IMG/VR virus record: IMGVR_UViG_3300030101_003608
Span: 46,526-110,525 of that record
Origin: a virus
Reading direction: 5' to 3' (one strand)
DNA length: 64,000 nucleotides
Of this stretch, positions 26,074 to 35,578 are shown piece after piece; the stretch's first letter is position 1; the number at the start of each line of letters is the position of its first letter. Position numbers and translations under genes: made by a program. The notes under the pieces were generated by a model. It was not told where the DNA came from and did no database searches. It worked only from the letters and a program-made list of their open reading frames with translations.

Positions 26074-28832
26074 TACTTCTTATTCTTTTTAGGAGTTTTG
26101 ACATCATACTTGTTTTTATTCTCTCTAGCTATTTGCAATTGTTTATCAGCTACTTCTCTTTGAGCTTGAATTCTTTGTTCTTCAATGCTCATTTTTTGAG
26201 AATGCTTAACCATATCATCACTAAGCTTTTGTCTTTGTATATTAGTTTGTTGAGTATATTGTTCACTTTTTCTAATCTCTGACATAGCATCTCTATAGTC
26301 ATTCATTTGATTTTTGTCTATATCTACCATAGAACCATAACCAGCAGCTCTAATTTCTGCAATAAGAATATCTTTTTGTCTTTCTTTTTCTGCCTCTGCT
26401 GCTTCAGCATCAAGCTTAGTTTGTTGCATCTGTTGTTGAGCTTGAGTTTGCTGTTGCTGCATTTGCTGCGCCTGTTGCATTTCCTCTTGTTTTTGTTTCT
26501 CTTGTTTATCCTGACTATCTTTTAATACATGAGATAGTTCAGCTACGGAATCAGATTGAATGATTTGACCTAAGTCATAAATGCTAGCACCTGTAGTATT
26601 ATTATTCATAGCTAACTGTTTTAATTGTTCTAATACAGCTCTGTGATTAGCGGTAGTTGTGCAAAAGATATTTAGCTCTCTTAATAACATTTCTGTACCT
26701 TCTATTTCAAAGTTTACTTTTTCTTCTTTATTTGTAAGATATGTAAGTCTTTTTGAAGGATTATTGCTATGATAATACTGGGCAAGATCTGTTCTCATTT
26801 GATGTACTCTTGGCATTAAGTAATCAGAATGTTGAATAAAATACATTTCAGTTTGCGCATATGATGCATTAGCGGCTTGCTCTACTCCTGTTGCAGTCAT
26901 TTGAGATAACTGTTGTCCCATTCTTTGCGGGTTAACTCCAATTGTTTCATAAGCTTGTTGCTTAAAGTAATTAGATAACTGAATTCTAGACATAAGTCTA
27001 TTAGTCTGTTCTAAGTCAAGCTTTTGAAAATGCTGGAAGTTTAATGCATTCTCCGTATTTGTAATAGAAGTATCTAAAGGTAACATTTGGAAATCCTTCA
27101 TAGCTACATAAGCTTTTGCTAGATTACCTTTACCCCAATCTTCTCCTAATGAATGTTTAGGAAGTGTGTTTTGATCAAGCATTATGACTGTACCTAATTC
27201 ATCTACCAGTATATCTGCTATTTGATTATTTACTAAGTTATATCCAATTTGAAAAGGTTTCATTAAGTCAATTAATGATGTTGACTTAGTATTTCTATCT
27301 GAGAATACAGCTCCTTCTACAGGGAGCTTACAACCGTATAAATTATCATCACCTTTAAATTGAAACTTAAGTGGGCCAGGAGTCTTTTTATCTATTCCTA
27401 CATAAATAGGAGTAAAGCCATTATTAATATCCATACCATAATAACTTGGAATATTTGGTCCTATTTTTACACCACCCCAAACTTGATTAATCCATATCCA
27501 CTCAATATGTTCACCAAAAAGTAAATTGTCTTTATTTTTATTTTTAAACAATCTATTATCATAAAGAGGTTTATCCATTACTTTGTAATCCTCTGTTACT
27601 ATATCTGTAAACACATTTCCTACTTCATCTATCTTTGTAAGATGACCAAGTTTTCTTTGAGACTTCCAGTAAGCAGTTGTAACTCTAATTAAATTATTTT
27701 GATTATAGATATTATTATTGTAACCTTCTCCTTCTGATAAGATTTGATTTACTATATCTCCGTTAGTTGTTTGATCATTAGCTAAAGCTGTAGTATACTG
27801 TCTCATTGCTAATGAAGGCATTTCTGTATTCCACTTATGCGATCTGCTTGCATCATAAAAAGTTCCATCATTCTGGTAACCTCCCATTGCATAAGTTGCT
27901 GATTGAATAGGATAAGCTGCTTCTAAAGATGCTAATTGCTTTTCTGACATTAAATACCCATACTGATCTATTACATCAGATGGAGTTAACATATCAGTTT
28001 TACCAACCCAGTTAGATTGAGAAATATATCTTGCTTGAGGCGATTTATGATAAAATGTTAATACAGGATTCCAAAGTTCTACATCATAGTCATCCTCCAT
28101 CATTCTCATATGCCAGAACTCTCTATCTGTAATAAGCATATCTCTGAAAGCTCTTTCTTCTAACTCATCCATTCTATATCTTTCTGCGTCCACACTATGC
28201 TGATGTGTTGCCCACTGTTCTAACATAGATCTATAATCTTTCTTAAAAAAAGATTCTATCTCAGGTAAAGTTTTAATATTTTCAGGATTAAGTTGTTTTT
28301 GAGCTTCTTCAGATTGTGGGTCTAAACCTTGTTCAATTAACGCAGCAATAATTTTTTCTTCTGCATCAGACATCAAAGTTTCTTCTACCATCTTTCTTTT
28401 TTCTTCCATGAGCTCATTATAAGAATGCTCATCAACAGCTCTATAGGTAAGTTTAGTAGATCTTTTTGCAAACTCTGCAGTCAATACATTTATTACATTG
28501 GGTATAATAGGATAGAATTTAAGTTCTAATGCAGCATCTTCATCTCTGTTTGCTATCATATCTACTATGTCTGCATACTCATTATCTTCTTCTACAATAT
28601 AATCCGATTTATCAATTATACCTTTTGCAAGTTTATAATTTTTCATTAGTCTTCTAGAGTTTCTTCGGATTTGTTTAAGACCTTCCCACTCTAACCAATC
28701 TAAATTCCAAGCAGCCCATTCTTCATTTTTTTTCTTATTGGGTAAGAACTGAAGAGGTTGAGTAATAGCACCCATTCTATTTCTTTCAACCTTTGCTCCT
28801 TTTTTTAATTGAAGTGCATTATATACCTGCAT
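26073..28832 (-). CDS. Portal protein
   Basis: 919 residues, directly downstream of TerL and upstream of the scaffold-like and MCP genes, which is the fixed position of the portal in crAss-like phages. The C-terminal ~200 residues are an extended Gln/Met-rich, coiled-coil-like region (runs of QQ with MQQ and KEKQKQEEM, residues about 770-850). This fits a barrel or crown domain inside the capsid. The main body is mixed alpha/beta with many aromatic residues. The 12-subunit portal vertex role is family knowledge. Confidence 0.88.
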   Translation of the reverse strand: MQVYNALQLKKGAKVERNRMGAITQPLQFLPNKKKNEEWAAWNLDWLEWEGLKQIRRNSRRLMKNYKLAKGIIDKSDYIVEEDNEYADIVDMIANRDEDAALELKFYPIIPNVINVLTAEFAKRSTKLTYRAVDEHSYNELMEEKRKMVEETLMSDAEEKIIAALIEQGLDPQSEEAQKQLNPENIKTLPEIESFFKKDYRSMLEQWATHQHSVDAERYRMDELEERAFRDMLITDREFWHMRMMEDDYDVELWNPVLTFYHKSPQARYISQSNWVGKTDMLTPSDVIDQYGYLMSEKQLASLEAAYPIQSATYAMGGYQNDGTFYDASRSHKWNTEMPSLAMRQYTTALANDQTTNGDIVNQILSEGEGYNNNIYNQNNLIRVTTAYWKSQRKLGHLTKIDEVGNVFTDIVTEDYKVMDKPLYDNRLFKNKNKDNLLFGEHIEWIWINQVWGGVKIGPNIPSYYGMDINNGFTPIYVGIDKKTPGPLKFQFKGDDNLYGCKLPVEGAVFSDRNTKSTSLIDLMKPFQIGYNLVNNQIADILVDELGTVIMLDQNTLPKHSLGEDWGKGNLAKAYVAMKDFQMLPLDTSITNTENALNFQHFQKLDLEQTNRLMSRIQLSNYFKQQAYETIGVNPQRMGQQLSQMTATGVEQAANASYAQTEMYFIQHSDYLMPRVHQMRTDLAQYYHSNNPSKRLTYLTNKEEKVNFEIEGTEMLLRELNIFCTTTANHRAVLEQLKQLAMNNNTTGASIYDLGQIIQSDSVAELSHVLKDSQDKQEKQKQEEMQQAQQMQQQQTQAQQQMQQTKLDAEAAEAEKERQKDILIAEIRAAGYGSMVDIDKNQMNDYRDAMSEIRKSEQYTQQTNIQRQKLSDDMVKHSQKMSIEEQRIQAQREVADKQLQIARENKNKYDVKTPKKNKK

Positions 28833-28837
28833 AGTTT

Positions 28838-31054
28838 TTATTTAATATTTTTAAAGGCAGATCTTTTTATAGATTTGCCATTTATTTTCTTTCTTTTTCT
28901 ACCCATATGTCTGAACGGACTACTATTTAATTTAAACAAATTTTCTGACTTTTGCAACTTTTTGGCTGCATCATCTCTTATGATTTGCTTAGTGTAACCT
29001 CTATTAGATTCTTGTATTCTCATAAAAGATACAAGTGCTACAAATGATACTAATCTATCCACATTGACTCCGTCTGCATATTCTTGCATTTCTTTTATAA
29101 GCATTGGATCTGGAATTCTTTCTATTCCATAAGTTGTTTTGAGAACAGTTCCATCTTCTGCTGTTTCTTGATCAAGCTCTTCTCTTACAAACTCTATCCC
29201 ATAACTTAACAAGTGTGACTTAAATAATGTTCCTGTATTTTTCCATCCATATTCTTGGAATACATTCTTATTAGCACCTAAGTCTTTTAAAAACATTATT
29301 TGACTTTTAGGTACAAGATACTTTTGCTTCTTTCTGCTTATCATGTAGTTAATAAATAATGATATGTTATTCTCTATTACTGTCCACGCATTATACCATT
29401 CTATTATAAGCTCTAATCTTTGGTGTGTTTGCTTTATGTCATCAAACCTTCCGCACCAAGCAGCTACAATCTTACTTTGTTCAATATAAGTTTCTGTTTC
29501 AGTACCGGTTACTTTAGTAACCTCTATAGAGTTTTTCATTACATATATAGAACATAGTGAATCAGATGTTGTAGTTTTACCTTCAGCTACAGGGTCAATA
29601 GAAGCATAGTAGGTTCCAAAGTCTGGTTTTTCTTTATTTGGTCTTTCCCATACCACCAAACAGCCTGTTTTGTCTTCAGTCTTTTTATTTACAGGAAAAT
29701 CTTTTATAGGTTGTTTGTTACTTTTTACAACGCTAGGTTTACCATTAGCATCTGCAGATATATCTAGAAACTCATAGCCATATTCTTTTTCTTCTATTCT
29801 TCTTGCTTGTGCAGAAAGAAGATGTGTAGGAAATACAGAAACAGATCTATTATCAAACGCTTCTTTAATATTTCTTGGATGCTGAGATATTCTCAATTGA
29901 TAATCTTCTGGAGCTAGATCTCTTTTCCAATCATCAAATTGTTTTTGTAAAGCTGCAGTAGCTTCTTCTACTTTAGAATTACCATACTCATCTATGTGCG
30001 GAGGCATTGACCATTGTTCAGGAATAAATAAACCTGACATACCTTCAGTACCTTTATGATCAATCAAATTAGTTTCTACAGCATAAACATCTTTAGAAGT
30101 TGGATTAAGTATCATATCCTTAAGTGGATTACATTGTGACAAATCACCCACAGATCCTGCTGCTATAAATAATCCAGTAGTAGTAAGCCCTGATCTCATT
30201 GCTGGTCTCATATACTCATATGTCTTATCCATCTTAGGTGCAATTCCTGCCTCCTCATGAAAGAAGTATTTAACTGGACCCCCTACACCATTTGTTGGAT
30301 CTTTCTCAAATGACATGCCTTGTATAGTTCCTTTAAGCCCTACTTCTGTTTTTCTGTTACCTTTCCTAACTTCAATCTTTTGTTGCCACATCATTACCTT
30401 ACTAGGATTCATTGGTCTATACCATGCAGTATGTTCATTTAAGAATGCAGCATACTCATCTAAGAACTTCCAAGATCCTTTCTCATTGATGTAATCTTTA
30501 AGACTAGCGCCTATTTTTAATGTTACCCCCGATTCAAACCATTGCTGATTTATAAGCTTTGCCATATGATAATAAGAAGAAGCTATCTGACGTTTCTTTA
30601 ATATAGCAACATGTTTATAATTTAACTCTGCTAGTACTTCATATAATGCCATGTGATATTGAGCATCTCTAATATCAGCAAATCCAAATCTTTGTATTTC
30701 TTTATTAAAGATTGGTAAAAAGTTTAGCCACATATAATAGTCTCTAGCTATGTACCAAGTTTTATCTTTTGTTTTAAATATTACTCCTTTTCTACATTTC
30801 TTTTTTTCACTTTCCCAGTAATTAATAAAATCTCTTGATTTAAATGGAGCTGCACAATAAAATCCTTGTTTGTTAAATCTACTAGCTTCTGCATTAAATT
30901 CTGCAGAAGTTTTATCAAAGTCATACTGACCAGGTTCTTTAAATAAATCTCTTACATAAGTAGCAAAGTCTTCTCTACTGTCAAAGTCTGTACTGGTCCA
31001 TGTACCATTGTCCCATGTAGGAATATCCTGATATATCTCTGTATCATTGGTCAT
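28838..31054 (-). CDS. terL: Terminase large subunit (TerL)
   Basis: 738 residues with the two TerL domains. The ATPase part has a degenerate P-loop region (LKKRQIASSYYHMAKL, residues about 150-165) and a Walker-B-like acidic pair in VKYFFHEEAG. The nuclease part has the RNase-H-like core start YYASIDPVAEGKT with its first Asp, and further Asp/Glu downstream. It powers DNA packaging into proheads and cuts the concatemer. Long (738 aa), as in crAss-like phages. It overlaps the 171-aa gene upstream by 11 bases; that gene could be the small subunit. Confidence 0.9.
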   Translation of the reverse strand: MTNDTEIYQDIPTWDNGTWTSTDFDSREDFATYVRDLFKEPGQYDFDKTSAEFNAEASRFNKQGFYCAAPFKSRDFINYWESEKKKCRKGVIFKTKDKTWYIARDYYMWLNFLPIFNKEIQRFGFADIRDAQYHMALYEVLAELNYKHVAILKKRQIASSYYHMAKLINQQWFESGVTLKIGASLKDYINEKGSWKFLDEYAAFLNEHTAWYRPMNPSKVMMWQQKIEVRKGNRKTEVGLKGTIQGMSFEKDPTNGVGGPVKYFFHEEAGIAPKMDKTYEYMRPAMRSGLTTTGLFIAAGSVGDLSQCNPLKDMILNPTSKDVYAVETNLIDHKGTEGMSGLFIPEQWSMPPHIDEYGNSKVEEATAALQKQFDDWKRDLAPEDYQLRISQHPRNIKEAFDNRSVSVFPTHLLSAQARRIEEKEYGYEFLDISADANGKPSVVKSNKQPIKDFPVNKKTEDKTGCLVVWERPNKEKPDFGTYYASIDPVAEGKTTTSDSLCSIYVMKNSIEVTKVTGTETETYIEQSKIVAAWCGRFDDIKQTHQRLELIIEWYNAWTVIENNISLFINYMISRKKQKYLVPKSQIMFLKDLGANKNVFQEYGWKNTGTLFKSHLLSYGIEFVREELDQETAEDGTVLKTTYGIERIPDPMLIKEMQEYADGVNVDRLVSFVALVSFMRIQESNRGYTKQIIRDDAAKKLQKSENLFKLNSSPFRHMGRKRKKINGKSIKRSAFKNIK

Positions 31055-31559
31055 ATCCTAGTCCTATTCCTCCCCTTACATTACTTTGCTGTTCTTCTTG
31101 AAGATCCTTATATGCACCTTTAAACGATTCTCTAATTTGTTGATATTTAGCTGCAGCATTAACTAAAGAATTTATATTACCATCTCTACCATGTTCAATT
31201 GGTGTAGTTTGCATGTACCTGCCTAATCTATCTAACATAGCGGCAATACCTTTATATGCTCTAGATGTTGGCGTTTCATACATCTTTTCACAAAATTTTA
31301 ATGCTAAGTATATATCATCATCTTCTGTAGAAAACTCACCATCCACTTCCTTCATTATAACTTCTTCTTTTTCATGCTCAGGAGTATGAAAGAATGGATT
31401 CATGTCAGGATTAGGACAAGTCATATAAAAAAGATACTGATAAATTTTAAGGTGGTCATCGGGATAGTTATTCATTATATCTTTAAGAGACTTTAATGTA
31501 TAACAGTGTTCTGTTGGCACAACTTTGCCATTTTGTATATCAAACAGTTTTGCAATCAT
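31044..31559 (-). CDS. Putative small terminase subunit or packaging-associated protein (171 aa)
   Basis: 171 residues, mostly helical and acidic, starting MIAKLFDIQNGKVVPTEH. It lies directly before TerL and overlaps it, the usual place for a small terminase subunit. No helix-turn-helix can be named with confidence. It is equally compatible with an accessory protein of unknown role. Confidence 0.5.
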   Translation of the reverse strand: MIAKLFDIQNGKVVPTEHCYTLKSLKDIMNNYPDDHLKIYQYLFYMTCPNPDMNPFFHTPEHEKEEVIMKEVDGEFSTEDDDIYLALKFCEKMYETPTSRAYKGIAAMLDRLGRYMQTTPIEHGRDGNINSLVNAAAKYQQIRESFKGAYKDLQEEQQSNVRGGIGLGYDQ

Positions 31560-32392
31560 TTCTTTTTAAATTTAGACGTATTATCTTTTAAATAGTGTAT
31601 TATAGAGATAACCTCATCTTTTAAATATGGCACAGGTATTTGTACTACTTCTTTTACAACAGGGTCACCTTTATCTGTATATTTATGAATAGGATAACCA
31701 TACTCATCTTTTCCTTCTTCCTCAAATTGAACATGATAAATAAACATATTACCAGGTCTAAGTTTAGGATTGTGTTTTAATATAATATACATATAAATGC
31801 TGAGTTGTAAAGCATAATGATTAAAATTACAATCATCTAAATGAGATACAGGAAACTTCATTTTTTGTGAAATACCCTCCCAATCTTTCCAGGATTGCAT
31901 TTTAATTTCTTTATTTGTTTTATAGTCTATTATAGAAACCTTTCCGTTTACAACTTCTACTAAATCTGATTGACCACATATACCCGCTGACTTTAAATAA
32001 ACCATGTGTTCTGGATAAACACCTGGATCTAGTTTTTGATTTGGCGCAAGTTTAACACCTTCAGATTTTATTATAGGTGCAAATACAGGAACTGTTAAAC
32101 CTTCTCGTTCAATTGAAGCCAAAGAGCACAAATCATCTTCTCTTTGATTATGATAAAACGTTCCTAAACTCATAGCTCTTTCAGATTCTTTTTTCCAAAC
32201 CTCTTGTATCTGCTTTGGTTTCATACCAAACCATTTTGAGTTTTTTCTTTTACAAACTTTTTGTGCTACTTTTTTTGCATCAAAAGGTTCTTTAAAATAA
32301 GATGTTAATGTTGTTACACTAATCCAATCAATAAAACCATCTTTATTTGTAGACTTATAGCTATGGTCTTTTTCTGTAAATACTATACTCAT
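31556..32392 (-). CDS. PD-(D/E)XK exonuclease-like protein (278 aa)
   Basis: 278 residues. GICGQSDLVEVVNGKVSIID followed by YKTNKEIK matches the PD-(D/E)XK nuclease core: the Asp in GQSDLV, then D and K in IIDYKTNK (about residues 145-170). This is the RecB/Cas4-type nuclease seen in crAss-like and other Bacteroidota phages. It probably works in DNA recombination, end processing or packaging. It overlaps its neighbours by four bases on each side. The active-site motif is directly visible; the substrate is not. Confidence 0.78.
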   Translation of the reverse strand: MSIVFTEKDHSYKSTNKDGFIDWISVTTLTSYFKEPFDAKKVAQKVCKRKNSKWFGMKPKQIQEVWKKESERAMSLGTFYHNQREDDLCSLASIEREGLTVPVFAPIIKSEGVKLAPNQKLDPGVYPEHMVYLKSAGICGQSDLVEVVNGKVSIIDYKTNKEIKMQSWKDWEGISQKMKFPVSHLDDCNFNHYALQLSIYMYIILKHNPKLRPGNMFIYHVQFEEEGKDEYGYPIHKYTDKGDPVVKEVVQIPVPYLKDEVISIIHYLKDNTSKFKKK

Positions 32393-32685
32393 AATTCTCC
32401 TAATTTATCTTCTTCTTCTAATGTCATTAATGCAGGCCACTCTCCTATTGGACAGTGCGATGATAAAGCTCTTGTTTTAAATGCAAGCGAGCATCCGCAA
32501 TTACCACAGCAAGGTTGTGTACCAGGAACTTCACACTTAGAACCTTTTAAATCTATTTCTAAACACTCTTTGCAGATAGCCATTCTTTTCATAGATACTT
32601 TTTCTACAAAGTCATCTCTCATTACTGAGTTTTTAATTCCTTCATAAATCTGTTTTCTATTTTTCCATATTTTTTTTAGATTCAT
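32389..32685 (-). CDS. Zinc-finger protein next to packaging genes (98 aa)
   Basis: 98 residues with eight Cys and a His in a compact metal-binding block (AICKECLEID, SKCEVPG, PCCGNCGCS, SSHCPIGEWP). The C-terminal CPIGEWP box resembles small zinc proteins commonly encoded near TerL in crAss-like phages. It overlaps the HU/IHF-like gene by 29 bases and the nuclease gene by 4. A transcription-regulatory or structural role is possible; no function is known to me. Confidence 0.65.
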   Translation of the reverse strand: MNLKKIWKNRKQIYEGIKNSVMRDDFVEKVSMKRMAICKECLEIDLKGSKCEVPGTQPCCGNCGCSLAFKTRALSSHCPIGEWPALMTLEEEDKLGEL

Positions 32686-33040
32686 TTTTTCTTTTTAAAA
32701 ATTCTTCTTTTCTTTTCTTTTCAGTTTCAATCTGTTCTTTTATTGAACATAGATACTCTAGTTTTTCTTCTAGCATTTTTTTATTATAATAAGCTGAGTA
32801 AGTAGATGTATCATGATTTTTTAAATACTTTTTGCATCTCGGTATAGCTCTGTTTACTGATCTTTTTTTAGCTGTAAAAATACCAAGTCCTGTTACATTT
32901 ATTCTAGGATGGTAAAGTTCACTCAATAATGTTCTAACATTTCTATAGTAAAACTCTACTGCTGTTTCCACTAAAGCTTTTGATATATCTTTAGTTTCTG
33001 CTATTTCTTGATATAAATCTTTTGATTTTTTAGGTTTCAT
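32657..33040 (-). CDS. HU/IHF-like DNA-binding protein (127 aa)
   Basis: 127 residues. An N-terminal helical pair (residues 5-40) is followed by LYHPRINVTGLGIFTAKKRS, which matches the HU/IHF body strand with the conserved G-x-G-x-F turn. The C-terminal extension is long, helical and basic. Crassvirales typically encode an IHF/HU subunit near TerL. It would bend DNA for packaging or recombination. The family call is good; IHF versus HU cannot be decided. Confidence 0.8.
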   Translation of the reverse strand: MKPKKSKDLYQEIAETKDISKALVETAVEFYYRNVRTLLSELYHPRINVTGLGIFTAKKRSVNRAIPRCKKYLKNHDTSTYSAYYNKKMLEEKLEYLCSIKEQIETEKKRKEEFLKRKNESKKNMEK

Positions 33041-33396
33041 TTAGCAAGAAATTTAAAATCTAACATTACTGTACCTAAAGTTTCTATATTTAACTTTTCA
33101 TTAAGTTTAATCAATTTCTTATTTTTAGAATCTTTAAGAATAAGGTTAGATTTAATGCATTTATTAATACAATTTCTTACAGTTTGTTGAGATTTAAAAA
33201 TCTTATGCTCTTCAGCAGCATCATAACAAAAATGAGTTAACTCTAATGGACCTAAAAGACTAAGTAATGTTAAACATTCAAGATCTGAGTTACTCACCGT
33301 TATTTTGTTAAGATAACAGTGAGTAATCAATTGAAACTTAATAATGTCTTTTTTTGACATTACTACTTTTTTTTGAACTTGTTTAACAACAGCCAT
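33037..33396 (-). CDS. Hypothetical helical protein, possible HTH (119 aa)
   Basis: 119 residues, basic and helical (VVMSKKDIIKFQLITHCYL). The segment LTLLSLLGPLELTHFC plus QQTVRNCINKCIKSNLI could be a winged-helix or helix-turn-helix DNA-binding domain, in which the second helix (QQTVRNCINKC) would be the recognition helix. It is tightly packed between a small acidic gene and the HU/IHF-like gene. Its place in a DNA-handling block makes a regulator or small terminase possible. Low certainty. Confidence 0.5.
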   Translation of the reverse strand: MAVVKQVQKKVVMSKKDIIKFQLITHCYLNKITVSNSDLECLTLLSLLGPLELTHFCYDAAEEHKIFKSQQTVRNCINKCIKSNLILKDSKNKKLIKLNEKLNIETLGTVMLDFKFLAK

Positions 33397-33665
33397 TATA
33401 CTTCTTGTTTTTTCAAAGTTCTCTTTTTACTCGTTTTTGGTTTAGCCTCTGGTTCAGGCATTGAGTCTTCTTCTGATGGATTCATCATCATAGCATATTG
33501 CATTTGAATTTGAGTTCTTTTAAATCTCATTTCATCAATTTCAGCAAGCTTTGTTTCATAATTTAATTGTGCATCAAGATAAGGCATTGATTCCTTATAA
33601 AAAGTTAGCATTTCTTCTTTTCTTTGCGCAAGTTCTTCAGGTGATAAATTTTCTGGATTTTCCAT
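33396..33665 (-). CDS. Hypothetical small helical protein (89 aa)
   Basis: 89 residues, starting MENPENLSPEELAQRKEEML; helical, with a basic C-terminus (PKTSKKRTLKKQ). I choose the ATG at 33665 rather than an in-frame TTG 24 bases upstream, because a TATATTTG -7-like box overlaps that TTG. First gene of the packaging operon after the amidase terminator. Function unknown. Confidence 0.6.
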   Translation of the reverse strand: MENPENLSPEELAQRKEEMLTFYKESMPYLDAQLNYETKLAEIDEMRFKRTQIQMQYAMMMNPSEEDSMPEPEAKPKTSKKRTLKKQEV

Positions 33666-33686
33666 TGGTTTGTTTTTAAATTTACC

Positions 33687-33701
33687 CAAATATACAAATA
33701 A
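33687..33701 (-). promoter_or_regulatory. Promoter-like element TTTGTATATTTG
   Basis: The minus strand reads TTATTTGTATATTTG. TATATTTG is an exact match to the Bacteroidota -7 consensus TAnnTTTG. It sits about 22 bases before the ATG at 33665 and just after the amidase terminator, as expected for the promoter of the packaging operon. Confidence 0.6.
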
Positions 33702-33722
33702 AGTTTAAACTACAGAAGTTTA

Positions 33723-33757
33723 AATAAAAAACCTAGATAATTAAATCTAGGTTCTTT
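33723..33757 (-). terminator. Terminator after the amidase gene
   Basis: A perfect 9-bp stem (AACCTAGAT at 33730-33738 pairing with ATCTAGGTT at 33745-33753), followed on the minus strand by T-rich sequence. It closes the lysis operon. Confidence 0.85.
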
Positions 33758-33782
33758 CATTTATTATGAACAAGAAATATTT

Positions 33783-34487
33783 TTACACTGTACCTTCAGC
33801 TTCTACTTGTTGAATCATTTCAAAGTGTATTTTAGCTACTCTATCTCTACCTTCTTCAGGTAAAAGGTATTTATGACAGTTATCATAGTTAGTCATAAAA
33901 AAGTTTTCACTTAATATAGCTGGCATAGATGTATTTACTAATACATAAAAGTTTGATTCTTTATCAGGATCTCCATCAGTAGTATCTTTTCTCATATACT
34001 CACCTTTAAATTCTCTCATAGATTTTTCAAATAATATTGTAGCAATATCATCTGATTTAGTTTTACCTGGAGAAGTATATACTGACCATCCATTAGCAGA
34101 CTCTTTATCAAAACCATTAGCGTGTATGCTTACATATATACACTTTTTATCTGAGGATTTGGCTATACTGTTAGCTGATCTTACTCTGTCTCCCAAACTT
34201 ACATCCTCTTGAGTATCTACAAGGTTAACGTAATCAATATTATTCTCTTTACAAAGCTTTACTAATCTATTTACTATAGCTCTATTAAATTCTCCTTCAT
34301 ATAAAATAGATCCATCATCCCATACTGGAGATCTTTTACCAGAAGTTTGATAAACACCATCTATAATACCTCCGTGACCATTATCAAATAACCAAAGATA
34401 TTTTGATTCTTGAGATCCGGAAGATTTGATTGATAAGTCAAATTGTGCATTACAATTTGGACAAGTTATAATTTTCTCCATAACCAT
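33783..34487 (-). CDS. Endolysin: N-acetylmuramoyl-L-alanine amidase (Amidase_3)
   Basis: 234 residues. After a short Cys pair (CPNC, residues 9-12), the amidase_3 zinc site is readable: DNGHGG (His near residue 38), Glu in EGEFNRAIV, SIHANG (His near 124) and a late catalytic Glu in LSENFF. It cleaves the amide between muramic acid and the peptide in host murein. No signal peptide, so release depends on the holin encoded upstream. An ATG two codons further in (34481) is an equally good start. Lysis context supports the endolysin role. Confidence 0.88.
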   Translation of the reverse strand: MVMEKIITCPNCNAQFDLSIKSSGSQESKYLWLFDNGHGGIIDGVYQTSGKRSPVWDDGSILYEGEFNRAIVNRLVKLCKENNIDYVNLVDTQEDVSLGDRVRSANSIAKSSDKKCIYVSIHANGFDKESANGWSVYTSPGKTKSDDIATILFEKSMREFKGEYMRKDTTDGDPDKESNFYVLVNTSMPAILSENFFMTNYDNCHKYLLPEEGRDRVAKIHFEMIQQVEAEGTV

Positions 34488-34558
34488 CTAATTAATGTAG
34501 GTAAAATGTACATTAGTAAAAATACAAAGCATATTGTTCCTAATGATATTACCCCATG

Positions 34559-34792
34559 TTATTTTCTTTTTCTAATTTTAGTTAATTTGTCAATAGATGT
34601 TAAACCTAAAGAGCCAAATGCAAATAATGCTACTGCATCTACCAAATACTCGGCTGGTTTAATATCACCATGAGTAAATGTATTTGCTATTAGAGATGTT
34701 ACTAGTGCTAGTACACATAATAATCCTCCTAATCTTTTAGATGAATAATGTCCTGTTTCATCACTTAATAATTCTTTAAAAAATGTTTTCAT
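34559..34792 (-). CDS. Holin-like two-helix membrane protein (77 aa)
   Basis: 77 residues. A basic/polar N-terminus (KRLGG) is followed by two hydrophobic helices (LLCVLALVTSLIANTF and EYLVDAVALFAFGSLGL) and a basic tail ending KLTKIRKRK. It lies between the spanin-like and amidase genes, so a holin that permeabilises the inner membrane is the natural reading. It overlaps the upstream gene by four bases. Confidence 0.75.
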   Translation of the reverse strand: MKTFFKELLSDETGHYSSKRLGGLLCVLALVTSLIANTFTHGDIKPAEYLVDAVALFAFGSLGLTSIDKLTKIRKRK

Positions 34793-35244
34793 AATTTAGT
34801 TTTTAAAAATCTACATAGTCTATATATACCATATAGAATTATTAATATTAATGATAAATAAATTCCTTTATTTATAAGTTGTTTCCATTTAGGTGTCTTT
34901 TCATAATACTTTACAGGAATTTTCTTTTCTATTATTTTTTCTACTGTTATGGTATCGCATTTACCACTAACATATACAGAATCATGTATAGTATCATGAA
35001 ATATTTCAATTCTTAATCTTTCTTTTTCAATTATTAAAGTATCCTTTCTAATCTCAGTCCAAAAATGTTGAGTAAATACTGTATCATGCTCTACTTTTTC
35101 TATAGTAAATTTTACAGTATCTATTACTTCTACACTATCTATAGTAAGTAAATAAGGGTGCTTTTCTACCAATCTGGTAAATCTAGCTTTTGGACTGCAA
35201 GCAACTAATACTAGCAGTAATACTACAAAGAACTTTTTTATCAT
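34789..35244 (-). CDS. Putative unimolecular spanin (lipoprotein with C-terminal TM)
   Basis: 151 residues. The N-terminal signal ends in a lipobox (LLVLVACS, Cys near residue 16), so the mature N-terminus should be acylated and outer-membrane bound. The C-terminus has one transmembrane helix (YLSLILIILYGIYRLC) and a basic end (RFLKTKL). The middle is periplasmic and beta-rich. Lipoprotein at one end and inner-membrane helix at the other is the u-spanin architecture, which fuses the membranes at lysis. Context of holin and amidase supports it. Confidence 0.72.
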   Translation of the reverse strand: MIKKFFVVLLLVLVACSPKARFTRLVEKHPYLLTIDSVEVIDTVKFTIEKVEHDTVFTQHFWTEIRKDTLIIEKERLRIEIFHDTIHDSVYVSGKCDTITVEKIIEKKIPVKYYEKTPKWKQLINKGIYLSLILIILYGIYRLCRFLKTKL

Positions 35245-35534
35245 TTAGTTTTAATTGCATGAATAGCCTCAATAATTTCTATCTTCATTTTAGCCATATC
35301 ATCTCTTAAGTCAGCTATAGATTTTTCTTGCTTTTCTCTGTTTACTTCAACCTTATCTTTTACATCATCTATTCTTTTATGAACCACACCAACATCTTTA
35401 CTTAAATTATTTAAAACCATTTGTTGTATTGCTACTTTATTTTTTAATGTAAACCAAACTGTTAATGCTCCCACTAAGGCTGATAGGATTGATAGCAGAG
35501 CATCAAAACCCACCTGCATACTTGAAATTTCCAT
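35241..35534 (-). CDS. Membrane/coiled-coil protein of the lysis cassette (97 aa)
   Basis: 97 residues: an N-terminal TM segment (LLSILSALVGALTVWF), then a charged coiled coil (KDVGVVHKRIDDVKDK...). This is the shape of phage holin- or Rz-associated proteins. First gene of the lysis block and four bases overlapping the next. It could be a second holin or an antiholin. A promoter-like GTATATTA element lies about 45 bases upstream. Confidence 0.65.
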   Translation of the reverse strand: MEISSMQVGFDALLSILSALVGALTVWFTLKNKVAIQQMVLNNLSKDVGVVHKRIDDVKDKVEVNREKQEKSIADLRDDMAKMKIEIIEAIHAIKTK

Positions 35535-35578
35535 TCTTTAATATTTTATACATAAATAACACTTATTATAATATACGA

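Noticed and set aside
26307-26525. A 72-codon plus-strand hydrophobic frame within the portal gene
   Set aside because: It is the antisense image of the Gln/Lys-rich tail of the portal and has no signal for expression.
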